This document shows positions 16,329 to 24,811 of a stretch of DNA of 64,000 nucleotides, piece by piece. Under the pieces are notes generated by a model. It was given only the letters and a program-made list of their open reading frames with translations. It did no database searches and had not been told where the DNA came from. A program made the position numbers and the translations under genes. The stretch comes from Levilactobacillus bambusae (GTDB lineage: Bacteria > Bacillota > Bacilli > Lactobacillales > Lactobacillaceae): contig NZ_QCXQ01000003.1 in assembly GCF_003124125.1 (NCBI RefSeq), forward strand, positions 27,210-91,209. Reading direction: 5' to 3'. Position 1 is the first letter of the stretch, and every line of letters begins with the position of its first letter.

Positions 16329-17216
16329 TTAGTCCTGATTAATTTTTAACAGTTCCAAGATCCGATTCAAATCGTCGTTTGACATAAAGTCGATTTCAAT
16401 CTTCCCCTTGTGATCCTTCCCCGCCGTTTCGTTAATACTGACCTGCGTTCCAAACCGCTCCTGAAGCTGATTTTCGGTTGAACGGACAAACGGTGACTTC
16501 TTGCGTTTTAACGGCTTCTTAACTGATTTTTTCGCCTTGCCGTTGAGTCGATTGACTTCGGCTTCTAAAGCCCGAACCGTCATTTTTTCTTCGGCGGCCT
16601 TTTTAGCTAGGGCCCCCAACTTGCTCTTATCCTTGAGGGATAGCAGCGTCCGAGCCTGTCCCATGGATAACTGATTATCCTGCAACATATCCTTAACGGC
16701 CTTAGGCAGCCCCAGCAAACGAAGGTAGTTTGCGATGTACGGCCGACTTTTACCCAGCCGCTCGGAGACTTGGGCCTGCGTTAACTGCAGGTTAGTCATC
16801 AGCATATCGTAGGCCTCGGCTTCCTCTAGTGGTGTTAAATCCTCTCGCTGCAGGTTTTCGAGCACCCCAATTTCCATCATTTGCTCTTCCGTCACTTGGC
16901 GGACAATGGCCGGAATTTGAGATTGATCGGCCCGTTTAGAAGCCCGCACCCGGCGTTCACCCGCTAAAATTTCGTAATGGCCGGCTTGATCAGGCGCCTC
17001 CCGGACAATAATTGGTTGAAATACCCCTGATTTTTCAATTGAATTGGCTAAATCAACGAGGGCGTCTTCGTTAAAGGTTTGGCGGGGTTGGTAGGGATTA
17101 GGCCGTAAAACATTCAGGTCTAAATCAACCACCGTTTCTTCATCCGTATTGACACCGTTATCAGCGAAGAGTTCGTTCAACCCGCGCCCGAGTCCCTTAC
17201 TTTTCTTGTTTGCCAT
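16329..17216 (-). CDS. parB: Chromosome-partitioning protein ParB (Spo0J)
   Basis: ParB binds parS sites, spreads as a CTP-dependent clamp and loads SMC near the origin. The 295 residues show the N-terminal ParA-interaction tail (KGLGRGLNELF), the CTP-binding ParB/Srx domain with NPYQPRQTF and GHYEILAGERRVRASKRA (about 75-95), the helix-turn-helix (about 140-165, LTQAQVSERLGKSRPYIANYLRLL), and a C-terminal dimerisation domain. The start overlaps the parA end by about 20 bp, so the two are translationally coupled. Confidence 0.97.
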   Translation of the reverse strand: MANKKSKGLGRGLNELFADNGVNTDEETVVDLDLNVLRPNPYQPRQTFNEDALVDLANSIEKSGVFQPIIVREAPDQAGHYEILAGERRVRASKRADQSQIPAIVRQVTEEQMMEIGVLENLQREDLTPLEEAEAYDMLMTNLQLTQAQVSERLGKSRPYIANYLRLLGLPKAVKDMLQDNQLSMGQARTLLSLKDKSKLGALAKKAAEEKMTVRALEAEVNRLNGKAKKSVKKPLKRKKSPFVRSTENQLQERFGTQVSINETAGKDHKGKIEIDFMSNDDLNRILELLKINQD

Positions 17217-17973
17217 GGGCTGCTAACACTTCCTTTGCGAGATCTGTGTAGACAATTGCACCCTTTGACTTAGGCGCGTAATCAATAATGGGCTGACCAA
17301 AACTTGGCGCTTCCGCCAGCTGGACGTTTCGGGGAATAATCGTTTGGTAAACCTTATTCTTAAAGTAGGTTTGAACTTCTTCATTCACCTGTTTACCCAG
17401 ATTGGTACGAGCGTCATACATGGTGAGAAGAACGCCTTCAACCCTTAGTTCCCGGTTAAAGTGCTTTTGAACCAGCTTAATGGTATTTAACAACTGGCTT
17501 AACCCTTCCAAAGCATAGTATTCCGATTGCACCGGAATTAATATGGAATCACTAGCCGTAAAGGCATTAATCGTTAAAAGTCCTAACGATGGCGGACAAT
17601 CAATCAAAATATAGTCATACTGATCCTGAATGTCGGCCAGGGCCGACTTTAACCGGGTTTCCCGGGCCATTTGGGGCGTTAACTCAATCTCAGCCCCCGA
17701 AAGTTGAATGGTCGCCGGAATAATATCCAGGTTCGGATGTTCCGTATGCAACACTGCCTCGGCCACCGGTTCTTCGTTAACTAACACATCATAAATTTCT
17801 TTATTGATCGTGGACTTTTGAATCCCGACGCCACTCGTGGCGTTACCCTGAGCATCGGTATCCACAAGCAGGACCTTTTGGCCTAGGTCCGCTAACGACG
17901 CCCCGAGGTTAACAGCGGTCGTGGTTTTGCCCACGCCGCCCTTTTGATTTGCCAGCGCAATAATGACTCCCAT
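17197..17973 (-). CDS. parA: Chromosome-partitioning ATPase ParA (Soj)
   Basis: ParA is the Walker-type ATPase working with ParB in origin segregation and in control of DnaA. I start it at ATG 17973 with AGGTGG a few bases upstream; the GTG four codons earlier lies inside that site. The 258 residues have the deviant Walker A KGGVGKTTTAVNLG (about 10-23), Walker A' DTDAQGNAT (about 40-48) and Walker B ILIDCPPSLGLLT (about 120-132). It sits between noc and parB. Confidence 0.97.
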   Translation of the reverse strand: MGVIIALANQKGGVGKTTTAVNLGASLADLGQKVLLVDTDAQGNATSGVGIQKSTINKEIYDVLVNEEPVAEAVLHTEHPNLDIIPATIQLSGAEIELTPQMARETRLKSALADIQDQYDYILIDCPPSLGLLTINAFTASDSILIPVQSEYYALEGLSQLLNTIKLVQKHFNRELRVEGVLLTMYDARTNLGKQVNEEVQTYFKNKVYQTIIPRNVQLAEAPSFGQPIIDYAPKSKGAIVYTDLAKEVLAAHGKQEK

Positions 17974-17988
17974 CTGTCTTCCCACCTT

Positions 17989-18807
17989 CTATTTCTGTTT
18001 TGGAATATCAATGATCACCCGAACGAATTCGTCATGATCTTCCTTCTTACTCGTTGCTTGAATCCCTGCATCCGTCACCATTTTCACCGACCGTTGAATG
18101 GTATTGACCGCCACCCGGGTGTCACTTGAGACAGCCCGCGGCTTGGCTTTTTTCTTCGGCGTTTTACCCAAGTTGTCAATCAGTTGTTCCGATTCCTTAA
18201 CGGTAAGCTGATCCGCAATAACTTGATCTAAAACGGCGGCTTGTTGATTATTTGGCACCCGGAGCAGGGCCCGCCCGTGCCGTTCCGTAATCTGATGCGT
18301 CATAATGGCCGCTTTGACTGGGTCAGTCAGCTTTAATAACCGGAGTTTATTCGCCACGAAACTTTGGCTCTTGCCAATGGCGCTCGCTAATTCAGTCTGG
18401 GTCAGCTTATTTAACGTCATCAGCCGATGATAGGCGTCGGCCTCTTCCACGGCACTTAGTTGTTCACGCTGTAAATTTTCAATGAGCGCCATTGACGCCG
18501 TTTCATCGTCGTTTAAATCTTCGACAATGGCGGAAACGCTGGTCCAGCCTAGCTCATTGACCGCCCGAAACCGGCGCTCGCCCGCAATAATTTCAAACCG
18601 GTCGGCTTCGTATTCCCGAACGACAATGGGCTGCAACAGGCCGTGTTCCTGAATTGTTTGGGCTAACTCAGTAATGGCCGTTGGATCAAACACCTGCCGG
18701 GGTTGAAACCGATTGGGAATTATCGCTGAAACCGATAACTGACGAACCTGACGATTCAGTTCGTTTTCTTCGGATCCCTTCCGATTACCAAATAGAGAGA
18801 ATGCCAA
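17989..18807 (-). CDS. noc: Nucleoid occlusion protein Noc
   Basis: Noc is a ParB paralogue that binds many chromosomal sites and the membrane and prevents FtsZ assembly over the nucleoid. The 272 residues begin with a short amphipathic membrane-binding sequence (MAFSLFGNRK), then the CTP-binding fold (NRFQPRQVF, RFEIIAGERRFRAVNELG), a helix-turn-helix (LTQTELASAIGKSQSFVANKLRLL, about 130-155) and a C-terminal domain. The N-terminal amphipathic motif and position before parA distinguish it from parB. The start is TTG at 18807 with GGAGG upstream. Confidence 0.93.
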   Translation of the reverse strand: MAFSLFGNRKGSEENELNRQVRQLSVSAIIPNRFQPRQVFDPTAITELAQTIQEHGLLQPIVVREYEADRFEIIAGERRFRAVNELGWTSVSAIVEDLNDDETASMALIENLQREQLSAVEEADAYHRLMTLNKLTQTELASAIGKSQSFVANKLRLLKLTDPVKAAIMTHQITERHGRALLRVPNNQQAAVLDQVIADQLTVKESEQLIDNLGKTPKKKAKPRAVSSDTRVAVNTIQRSVKMVTDAGIQATSKKEDHDEFVRVIIDIPKQK

Positions 18808-18825
18808 GTTTCCTCACCTCCGAAC

Positions 18826-19557
18826 TCATTTCGTTCCGATTGGTTCCTTGTTTGGCGTCCCAGGCCGCCGCGGATAGCGCTTTGGGGTCTGCCGCACCTT
18901 ATCAATGACTAACAAATGCCTAGGATCATCCGAATCCGGCAAGCTAAATCCATCGTCCTCGACAAGCTGACCGCCCAAAGTGTTAATGGCATCTTCGGCA
19001 GCCTGAATTTCCTGTCCGGCAGCGGAGGCCTTTAGGGCGATAAACTGACCCCCAACCTTAACTAGGGGTAAACATAATTCTGACAGAACGGATAACCGCG
19101 CTACCGCCCTCGCCGTTGCAATATCGTAGGCTTCCCGATGGGGCGATTTTTTGGCCCCAAAGGTTTCTGCTCGATCATGGTAGAAGGCTACCCCCGTCAA
19201 ATCCAGCTTTGCCGCTAATTCTTGCAGGAACGTAATCCGCTTATTGAGTGAATCAACAATGGTGACCTGTAACTGCGGAAACGCAATTTTCAACGGGATG
19301 GAAGGAAAACCAGCGCCAGCTCCAACATCTACAATGGATAGCGGCTCCGTTTGGATTTTGGTCACAAAAAATGCTGGGGTTAACGAATCGTAAAAGTGTT
19401 TCAAATAAACGTCTGGTTCATCTGTTATCGTCGTCAAATTTACGTGTTCATTAGTTGCCACCAGCAATTGGTAATAATCGGCAAACTGTTGCATTTGCTT
19501 GTCCGTCAAGGAAATGCCGCGTTCCTCTAACGCACGTCTAAACTCTTCTGGATTCAT
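18826..19557 (-). CDS. rsmG: 16S rRNA (guanine-N7) methyltransferase RsmG
   Basis: RsmG (GidB) methylates G527 of 16S rRNA. I start it at ATG 19557 ([10 protein letters not shown]), preceded by GGGAG, giving 243 residues. The SAM-binding motif [19 protein letters not shown] (about 73-91) and the [13 protein letters not shown] stretch are typical; [22 protein letters not shown] carries the conserved Arg. In many Firmicutes it follows mnmG; here the upstream neighbour is instead the nucleoside hydrolase gene, so the origin block has been rearranged. It is first in the rsmG-noc-parAB unit. Confidence 0.96.
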   Translation of the reverse strand: MNPEEFRRALEERGISLTDKQMQQFADYYQLLVATNEHVNLTTITDEPDVYLKHFYDSLTPAFFVTKIQTEPLSIVDVGAGAGFPSIPLKIAFPQLQVTIVDSLNKRITFLQELAAKLDLTGVAFYHDRAETFGAKKSPHREAYDIATARAVARLSVLSELCLPLVKVGGQFIALKASAAGQEIQAAEDAINTLGGQLVEDDGFSLPDSDDPRHLLVIDKVRQTPKRYPRRPGTPNKEPIGTK

Positions 19558-19579
19558 GATTTTTCTCCCGCTCATTTCT

Positions 19580-19600
19580 GTGAAACAACCGTGTTTCACG
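19580..19600. promoter_or_regulatory. parS-like inverted arms upstream of rsmG
   Basis: GTGAAACA (19580-19587), 4 nt, then TGTTTCAC (19592-19599) and G. The arms are those of parS (TGTTTCACGTGAAACA) but in swapped order with a 4-bp spacer; 19592-19600 matches nine bases of the parS half plus centre. It may be a degenerate ParB/Noc site or an unrelated operator for rsmG-noc-parAB. Confidence 0.4.
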
Positions 19601-19715
19601 ATGAGTCTACTTTAATCTATTTTGTGGATAAACGCAAATCCGTTCGCAAAATTTCCTCTACTATTGTACCAAAAAAACAGGTACGTTTCCGCACCTGCTA
19701 GTCAAACCTTCAGTC

Positions 19716-20633
19716 TTAATCCATCTTAATCGCTTTGACTTCCTCTAAGAACCACTTATTAAAGGCGTCGGCATCAATGTCTACCGCAACATCGGCGTTA
19801 GTCTTGCCGTCGTGGTAAGCTCCCCGGATGTCCCCAACCGTTTCACCAATGGCCGGCCCGTCCGTAACGATATCGATCCACATCTTCTTAGTCGTAATTG
19901 CTTCGGGGTGAAGCAGGTAGAAGATGGTGTTCACATCGTGCATCGCGGTCCCCCGGTCATTATGATCTCCGTCATTAATAATGACGTCGTGAAGCATCTG
20001 ACCGGCTTTATTAATCTCCGGCAGTTCAGCAATACTTTCCTTCGTTAACAGGGCCTTCATTGTAATATCCAGTCCAACCATTACAATGGGCACGCCCGAA
20101 GCGTACATGATTCTTGCTGCATCCGGATCCGTGAAGACGTTAAACTCGGCTGCACTCGTCATGTTACCCATTCCAAGTGCCCCACCCATCGCCACGATTC
20201 GGTCAATCTTATCCTTGACTTCAGGATACTCAGTGAAAAGTAAGGCAATGTTCGTGTACGATCCCGTAGGTACTAAAGTCACTTGCCCATCGGTAGCCAT
20301 AATTTCATCATGGAGGGCCTCAACCGCCGTCTTGTTAATCGGTTTGCCATAGTCTTCGGGGAAATCGTAGCCTGGCAACCCTGATTCACCATGAATACGG
20401 GCAGCGTCTTCGAATTCCTTAATCAGGGGTTGTTCAGCTCCAGCGGCCACGGGAATTACAGCGTTAAAGAAGTTAATCACCTTCAGCGCATTAATCGTTG
20501 TCTTATCGACCGTCACGTTGCCGGCCACCGTTGTCACCAGTTTGAGATCCAGGTTCGGATCATTGATTGCCATGGTTAAAGCAGCGGCATCATCGACGCC
20601 CGGATCAGTATCCATAATAATTTTGGTTGTCAT
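19716..20633 (-). CDS. Inosine/uridine-preferring nucleoside hydrolase
   Basis: Nucleoside hydrolases split ribonucleosides into base and ribose, feeding salvage and carbon metabolism. The 305 residues show the Ca-binding cluster D8-T-D10-P-G-V-D14-D15, the VTTVAGNV strand, the QVTLVPTGSYTNIALL motif (about 120) and the late HDVNTIFYLLHP segment with catalytic His. AGGAGG precedes the ATG. It lies downstream of the purine permease, and a cre-like sequence (20652-20664) overlaps its upstream region, fitting catabolite control. Base specificity (purine versus pyrimidine) cannot be decided from sequence. Confidence 0.94.
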   Translation of the reverse strand: MTTKIIMDTDPGVDDAAALTMAINDPNLDLKLVTTVAGNVTVDKTTINALKVINFFNAVIPVAAGAEQPLIKEFEDAARIHGESGLPGYDFPEDYGKPINKTAVEALHDEIMATDGQVTLVPTGSYTNIALLFTEYPEVKDKIDRIVAMGGALGMGNMTSAAEFNVFTDPDAARIMYASGVPIVMVGLDITMKALLTKESIAELPEINKAGQMLHDVIINDGDHNDRGTAMHDVNTIFYLLHPEAITTKKMWIDIVTDGPAIGETVGDIRGAYHDGKTNADVAVDIDADAFNKWFLEEVKAIKMD

Positions 20634-20651
20634 CTTCGTTCCTCCTAAGTG

Positions 20652-20664
20652 GTAAAACGTTTTC
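20652..20664. promoter_or_regulatory. Candidate cre site before the nucleoside hydrolase
   Basis: GTAAAACGTTTTC is a near-palindrome that keeps the CG centre and the flanking A/T pattern of cre. It lies about 20 bp upstream of the nucleoside hydrolase start. Consensus match only. Confidence 0.35.
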
Positions 20665-20709
20665 TTAACTCTATTCTACCGGTTTTGCCGGTAAAAGAAA
20701 ACGCTTTTT

Positions 20710-22026
20710 CTAAACAATTGTACTTAAAATCAGATCAAGTAAAAATAGGGTCCCCAACAAGTAGACCGTCCAATGTAGTTGCCGGCCCTCCCGCATCGCC
20801 AGTTTTAGAATTGGATAGCAGACAAATCCGAACGCTAACCCAGTAGAGATACTATTCGTAAATGGAATCAACACGATAATAAGAAACGCGGAGAACCAAT
20901 CCGCAAACGACGTCATGTCAATATCACCGATGGCCTCCATCATAATGGCACCCGTAATGATAATCACCGGTGCAATGGCCGCCCCCGGAACGTAAGTTAA
21001 TAGCGGGATGAAGAAGAGCGACAGGGCAAACATGATGCCAGCAGTCAGGGCCATGACCCCGGTCCGACCCCCACTTTCAATCCCAGCCGCACTTTCAGCC
21101 GCCGCCACCGTCGGACTCGTTCCCAGCAAGCTGGAAAATAAAGCCGTGACGGAACTGCCTTCAAACGTCTTTTTGAACTTTTGCTGGGTTGGTAATAGCC
21201 CCTGCAAAAGCCCCATGGACTCGAAAACCAAAATCATCGTCATCGAGAAGGCCGCCAAAACAAACGGGACGGTGAATACGTGGGACAAATCCAGTTTGAA
21301 CATAAGCTTCGTGTACTGCCCTAAGTTCACTAAATTAGCGTTGGGGGCTGCCGTGTCATGAATACCGAATACCGCAGCGATGATCGATGAGACGGTAATC
21401 CCAATAAAGAAACTACCGGTAACATTTTTCATGTAAAGAATGACGCTTAACACCAACCCAAATAGCGTCAACAGTGCCGCCGGTTTACCCAAGTTAGCCA
21501 ATTCCACAAACGAGGTGGTCCCCCGGGTAATCAGCTGCCCCTTTTCCAACCCCACTTCCACTAAGAAGAGGCCAATTCCAGCGGTAATTCCGCTCTTTAA
21601 GGATTGGGGAATGGCCGCTGCCAAGACATCCGCTGCCTTCGTAAAGGCAATGACCATATAAATGACGCTGGCGACCGCTGAAATTCCGAGGGCTTCCTGC
21701 CAGCTAAGCCCCATGTTAACCACAATGGTATAGGTAAAAAAAGCGTTAACGCCCATCCCTGGCGTGAGGATAATCGGGGCGTTCGCAAAGAAGGCCATCA
21801 CTAAACAGCCAATTACCGATGCAAAAATTGTGGCAAAGACGCTTAAATCTGCTGGGATCCCAGCATCCTTCAAAATCATCGGGTTAACGACAATGATGTA
21901 CGAAATTGCAAAGAACCCGGTAATACCCGCAATTATTTCATTTTTCAGGACGTCCGGATGCTTAAACACATCCTTAAACGCCAAGTGGTTAGCCAATTTA
22001 ACCTGATCGAGTTTATTCATATTCAT
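20710..22026 (-). CDS. NCS2 family purine permease (AzgA/PbuG-like)
   Basis: This is a proton-coupled importer of adenine, guanine or hypoxanthine with about 12-14 membrane helices. I use ATG 22026 (MNMNKLDQVK); earlier codons lack a site, and even here the Shine-Dalgarno is weak (TGGA). The 438 residues show ANAPIILTPGMGVNAFFTYTIV (about 73-94), the typical LGTSPTVAAAESAAGIESGGRTG block (about 300-322) and a hydrophobic C-terminus. The AzgA-like branch transports adenine/hypoxanthine/guanine rather than xanthine or uracil. It lies upstream of the nucleoside hydrolase. I see no purine riboswitch in its leader. Confidence 0.93.
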   Translation of the reverse strand: MNMNKLDQVKLANHLAFKDVFKHPDVLKNEIIAGITGFFAISYIIVVNPMILKDAGIPADLSVFATIFASVIGCLVMAFFANAPIILTPGMGVNAFFTYTIVVNMGLSWQEALGISAVASVIYMVIAFTKAADVLAAAIPQSLKSGITAGIGLFLVEVGLEKGQLITRGTTSFVELANLGKPAALLTLFGLVLSVILYMKNVTGSFFIGITVSSIIAAVFGIHDTAAPNANLVNLGQYTKLMFKLDLSHVFTVPFVLAAFSMTMILVFESMGLLQGLLPTQQKFKKTFEGSSVTALFSSLLGTSPTVAAAESAAGIESGGRTGVMALTAGIMFALSLFFIPLLTYVPGAAIAPVIIITGAIMMEAIGDIDMTSFADWFSAFLIIVLIPFTNSISTGLAFGFVCYPILKLAMREGRQLHWTVYLLGTLFLLDLILSTIV

Positions 22027-22134
22027 TCCAGACTTTCTGCAGAACTTCCTGCAAATTGGTCGGGGTTGCAACCAAACGGTCTCAAACGCTTAGCTGGGTT
22101 TCACTCCCAAATGGGGAGGTCGGCACCCGAAAAA
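22027..22134 (-). other. Leader region of the NCS2 permease
   Basis: On the minus strand this 108-nt stretch contains small hairpins (CTCCC/GGGAG; TTGGT/ACCAA; GCAG/CTGC) before the start codon. None matches the purine-riboswitch core. It is bordered by the tandem intergenic repeats to the right. Confidence 0.35.
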
Positions 22135-22258
22135 ACAAGGTGTGACTTGCTTCGTTAGATCCTGAGGATTAGCTCAAGAAAAGTTTAATGCCGCTTCTTG
22201 GCATGAAACTTTTCTGTGGCTAACCGCAGGGATCTGAAGCAAGGAGCCTAATTAGACA
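22135..22258 (+). repeat. Structured intergenic repeat, copy A3
   Basis: Starts AACAAGGTGTGA and ends GAGCCTAATTAGACAA. Outer arms CTTGCTTC/GAAGCAAG and AGATCC/GGATCT pair perfectly; core motifs TGAGGATTAGC and GGCTAACCGCAG flank an inner hairpin (AGAAAAGTTT with AAACTTTTCT, then ATGCC/GGCAT). Confidence 0.85.
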
Positions 22259-22379
22259 AAGTGTGAGCCACCTCGGGAGATTCTGAGGATAACCTAAGAA
22301 AGGAATTGGGCCGTTACTGGGCACATTTCCTTTCTGTAGTTAACCGCAGGAATCTGAGGTGGTGAGCCTAATTAAACAA
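22259..22379 (+). repeat. Structured intergenic repeat, copy A4
   Basis: Same layout as the copy before it: GTGTGAG, outer arms CCACCTC/GAGGTGG and AGATTC/GAATCT, core TGAGGATAAC and GTTAACCGCAG, inner hairpin AGAAAGGAA/TTTCCTTTCT, then GAGCCTAATTAAACAA. Arm sequences differ from the neighbours but pair internally. Confidence 0.85.
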
Positions 22380-22500
22380 GGTGTGAAGCCCTTCGGTTAA
22401 CTTTCGCGCATAGCCTAAGATGACCAAAATTGCCTGCTCCTTGGCAATTATGGTTATCTGTAGCTAGGCACAAAAAGTTGAAGGGGTGAACCTGATTAAA
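22380..22500 (+). repeat. Structured intergenic repeat, copy A5
   Basis: GTGTGAAG, outer arms CCCTTC/GAAGGGG and AACTTT/AAAGTT, core CGCATAGC and GCTAGGCACA, inner hairpin AGATGACC..AATTGCC / GGCAATT..GGTTATCT, then GAACCTGATTAAA. The most diverged member of this tandem set, with all stems kept. Confidence 0.8.
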
Positions 22501-22540
22501 GGTGTGACTTGCTTCGTTAGATCCTGAGAATCATAAATCC
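22501..22540 (+). repeat. Truncated intergenic repeat, fragment A6
   Basis: The first 28 bases (GGTGTGACTTGC...CCTGAG) are identical to copy A3, including its outer arm, and then the sequence departs. The 3' arm is absent, so it is a broken copy. Confidence 0.8.
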
Positions 22541-22571
22541 CGAAACAAATTTAAATTGTCCCTATAAATAA

Positions 22572-22600
22572 GAAAAGCGCTCCCCCAACGGTTCGCGCTC
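22572..22600 (-). terminator. Terminator of the NupC-type gene
   Basis: AGCGC and GCGCT with inner GG/CC pairs form a stem ending in TTTTCTT on the minus strand, about 30 bp after the stop codon. Confidence 0.65.
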
Positions 22601-22628
22601 TGCTTAGATGTAACATTGAACGGTTAGC

Positions 22629-23882
22629 TTACCAAACAAATAAACCAACGATTCCAGCTGACATTAAGGAAACCAAGGTTCCCGATAGCAGCATGTAACC
22701 CACGTTCTTAGAAATCAAATCGTTTTTCTTCTTGTCTACCATTCCCTTGAAGGCGCCGATAATCATCCCAGTCGTCCCAAAGTTAGCGAAGGATGTTAAG
22801 AAGACAGTTAACATTGCCCGGTAGTGAGGGCTAAAGTAGTGCGAGTCGTTAATGTGTGGCGCAATCTTCTGCATCACAACGAATTCGTTGGTGATGATCT
22901 TAGTTCCCATGTACTGGGCAAAGTCGAAGGCGTCGCTGACACTTAAACCAGTTAACCATGCAAATGGGAACATGATAACTCCCAAAATGTGTTCCAAGGT
23001 TAACCAAGGGGCTACCAGCATTAATAGTTTATCAATCAAGGCAGCTAAGGCCACGAAGGCAATCACATTCGCCGTGATAATTAAAACCAGTTTACCAGCC
23101 CCGAGGATTGAATCCCCTAAGAAACTAAAGAAGGGTTCCCGTTTAACAGCTGCATCAGCCTCACCGCTCTGGAGTTGTTCTTCCGTCAGACTTTGATCGT
23201 CCGTTACCCCGTAAATTTTATCTTCTTCGGGCGTTACCGTAACAGGATTTAGAATATTGGTAATAATAATGGCATTTAAAATATTCAGCGGTACGGCGGT
23301 CAAAACATACTGACCTGGCACCATCTGTGTGTAAGCCCCGAGGATGGACGCCGTCACACATGACATGGACATCAGCGCTAACGTCAAGTCACGTTCAGCA
23401 CTCATCTTTTTCAGTTGAAGCTTAGAAACGGCTAACGCTTCTGTGTTCCCTAAGAACATCATTTCAACGGAGAAGAATGATTCAAACTTAGGCTGACCCG
23501 TAACCCAGGATAGGCCCTTTCCAATCCACTTGATGAACCAAGGTAAAATACCAATGTAAGTTAAGATATCAAACATTGGAACAATCAATAAAATGGGGAG
23601 TAGACTACTCGTAACGAAGTCCATTTGCTTAACATGAACCCAGCTTGGCAAGGCAAACGCGATCCCCGTGTAAGCAACGTCAACCAGCCAGTTGAAGCCG
23701 TCTGCGGCACCCTGAACGATTGCCCGGCCCCAGCCAAAGCTGGTAAAAATCCAAGCAAGAACAAGGTTTAAAACTAAGACAACCAGCACTGAGCGCCAGT
23801 TAATCTTTTTCCGGTTCTTGGAAAATAAAATAGCAATTGCGAGGTATACAGCGATACCAATGATATTAATAATCAGGTACAT
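22629..23882 (-). CDS. nupC: NupC family concentrative nucleoside transporter
   Basis: NupC-type carriers import nucleosides with protons. I use ATG 23882 (MYLIINIIGIAV), giving 417 residues with about ten membrane helices. Typical features are the Nucleos_tra2 N-terminal helices, the gate region (about 95-190, LLPILLIVPMFDILTYIGILPW, FFSVEMMFLGNTEALAVSKLQLKKMS) and the C-terminal LTVFLTSFANFGTTGMIIGAFKGM. It is transcribed after the phosphopentomutase-like gene and before the tandem repeats, consistent with a nucleoside uptake and cleavage group with the hydrolase further downstream. Confidence 0.95.
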   Translation of the reverse strand: MYLIINIIGIAVYLAIAILFSKNRKKINWRSVLVVLVLNLVLAWIFTSFGWGRAIVQGAADGFNWLVDVAYTGIAFALPSWVHVKQMDFVTSSLLPILLIVPMFDILTYIGILPWFIKWIGKGLSWVTGQPKFESFFSVEMMFLGNTEALAVSKLQLKKMSAERDLTLALMSMSCVTASILGAYTQMVPGQYVLTAVPLNILNAIIITNILNPVTVTPEEDKIYGVTDDQSLTEEQLQSGEADAAVKREPFFSFLGDSILGAGKLVLIITANVIAFVALAALIDKLLMLVAPWLTLEHILGVIMFPFAWLTGLSVSDAFDFAQYMGTKIITNEFVVMQKIAPHINDSHYFSPHYRAMLTVFLTSFANFGTTGMIIGAFKGMVDKKKNDLISKNVGYMLLSGTLVSLMSAGIVGLFVW

Positions 23883-23971
23883 AAACCCGTGACCCTCTCT
23901 TTCCTGTGACGTAAAGTCCAATTTCAGTATTAACAATTAATACCCAACGTTAAAATGACACGATTTCTAGA

Positions 23972-24811
23972 CTACTGAGTAATCTCGTTTAAAAAGCTAT
24001 GCCCTGGCGTGTCATAATCCATTCCGAAGTTTTCCATCACCGTAGCGCCGATATCCGCTAGTGTGCGCCGAATCCCCAGCGAGTGGCCGTTTGGCCGGGT
24101 AGGTGAATAGACAAGGATAGGCATGTACTCCCGCGTAAGGTGGGGATGGCTGCCCACACTTTGGAACATGGGGTCGCTTGCCTGACTGGACGTTATAATC
24201 AACAGATCATTTTCATTCATGTCATGCATAAACTGTTCTAAATACCGATCCGCCGCCACTAAATGCTGACCAAACGCTAACGTTTCACCGGCTTCCCCCG
24301 TGTACTTAAAATCCGGTAACTGAACGTACACGACGCTCATAGTTAAGGCATCAAGTTCTTCATATAAAACGCTGAATCCCGTTTTATTGTCCCCCACCAA
24401 ATGCCGGTTGGTTAGTGCCTGCCCCTCTAAGTATGGGATAAATCGGCTGGCAATCGTAACTTCATACCCCGCCGTCTGCAGCGTATCAAACACACTATCG
24501 GTATGGTAGGAGTTTGTGAAATCCCAGCTTTCGCGCAGCCCTGTTGCCTCACCGTTAATGTTTGCGGCAATATGACCTAACCCAAAGAATCCAATCGGGT
24601 TATCTACCGCCGGAATTCCCGGAAGTGGATGATCAATCCGAATATTTCCCAGTCCCAATTGCTGCAACGTTGGCAAATGAAGTTCCCCGTCAAAGACCTC
24701 AGCCACGTGGCCCAGCGTATCTGCCCCGATGGACTGATACCGATTGGCATCCGGTGACTCGCCAATGCCCAGGGCGGTAAAGTCCACGATAAAAATTCGG
24801 TGAAAAGCCAT
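23972..24811 (-). CDS. Phosphopentomutase-like protein with lost active-site motifs
   Basis: The 279-residue protein (ATG 24811, behind GGGGGAG) is clearly related to DeoB: RIFIVDFTALGIGESPDANRYQSIGADTLGHVAEVFDGELHLPTLQQLGLGNI at the N-terminus and HPHLTREYMPILVYS near the C-terminus. It is about 110 residues shorter than normal. The nucleophile block (usually DTMTGHWE) reads NGEATGLRESWDF, and the metal-binding DHG of the alkaline-phosphatase fold has become SSQAS. Asp10 and the GADTLGH box survive. It therefore probably cannot act as a mutase and may be a nucleoside-binding pseudoenzyme or regulator. It lies just upstream of nupC on the same strand. Confidence 0.85.
   Translation of the reverse strand: MAFHRIFIVDFTALGIGESPDANRYQSIGADTLGHVAEVFDGELHLPTLQQLGLGNIRIDHPLPGIPAVDNPIGFFGLGHIAANINGEATGLRESWDFTNSYHTDSVFDTLQTAGYEVTIASRFIPYLEGQALTNRHLVGDNKTGFSVLYEELDALTMSVVYVQLPDFKYTGEAGETLAFGQHLVAADRYLEQFMHDMNENDLLIITSSQASDPMFQSVGSHPHLTREYMPILVYSPTRPNGHSLGIRRTLADIGATVMENFGMDYDTPGHSFLNEITQ

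Noticed and set aside
22027-22134. Purine riboswitch before the NCS2 permease
   Set aside because: The leader has small hairpins but none of the conserved purine-aptamer junction or kissing-loop sequence.
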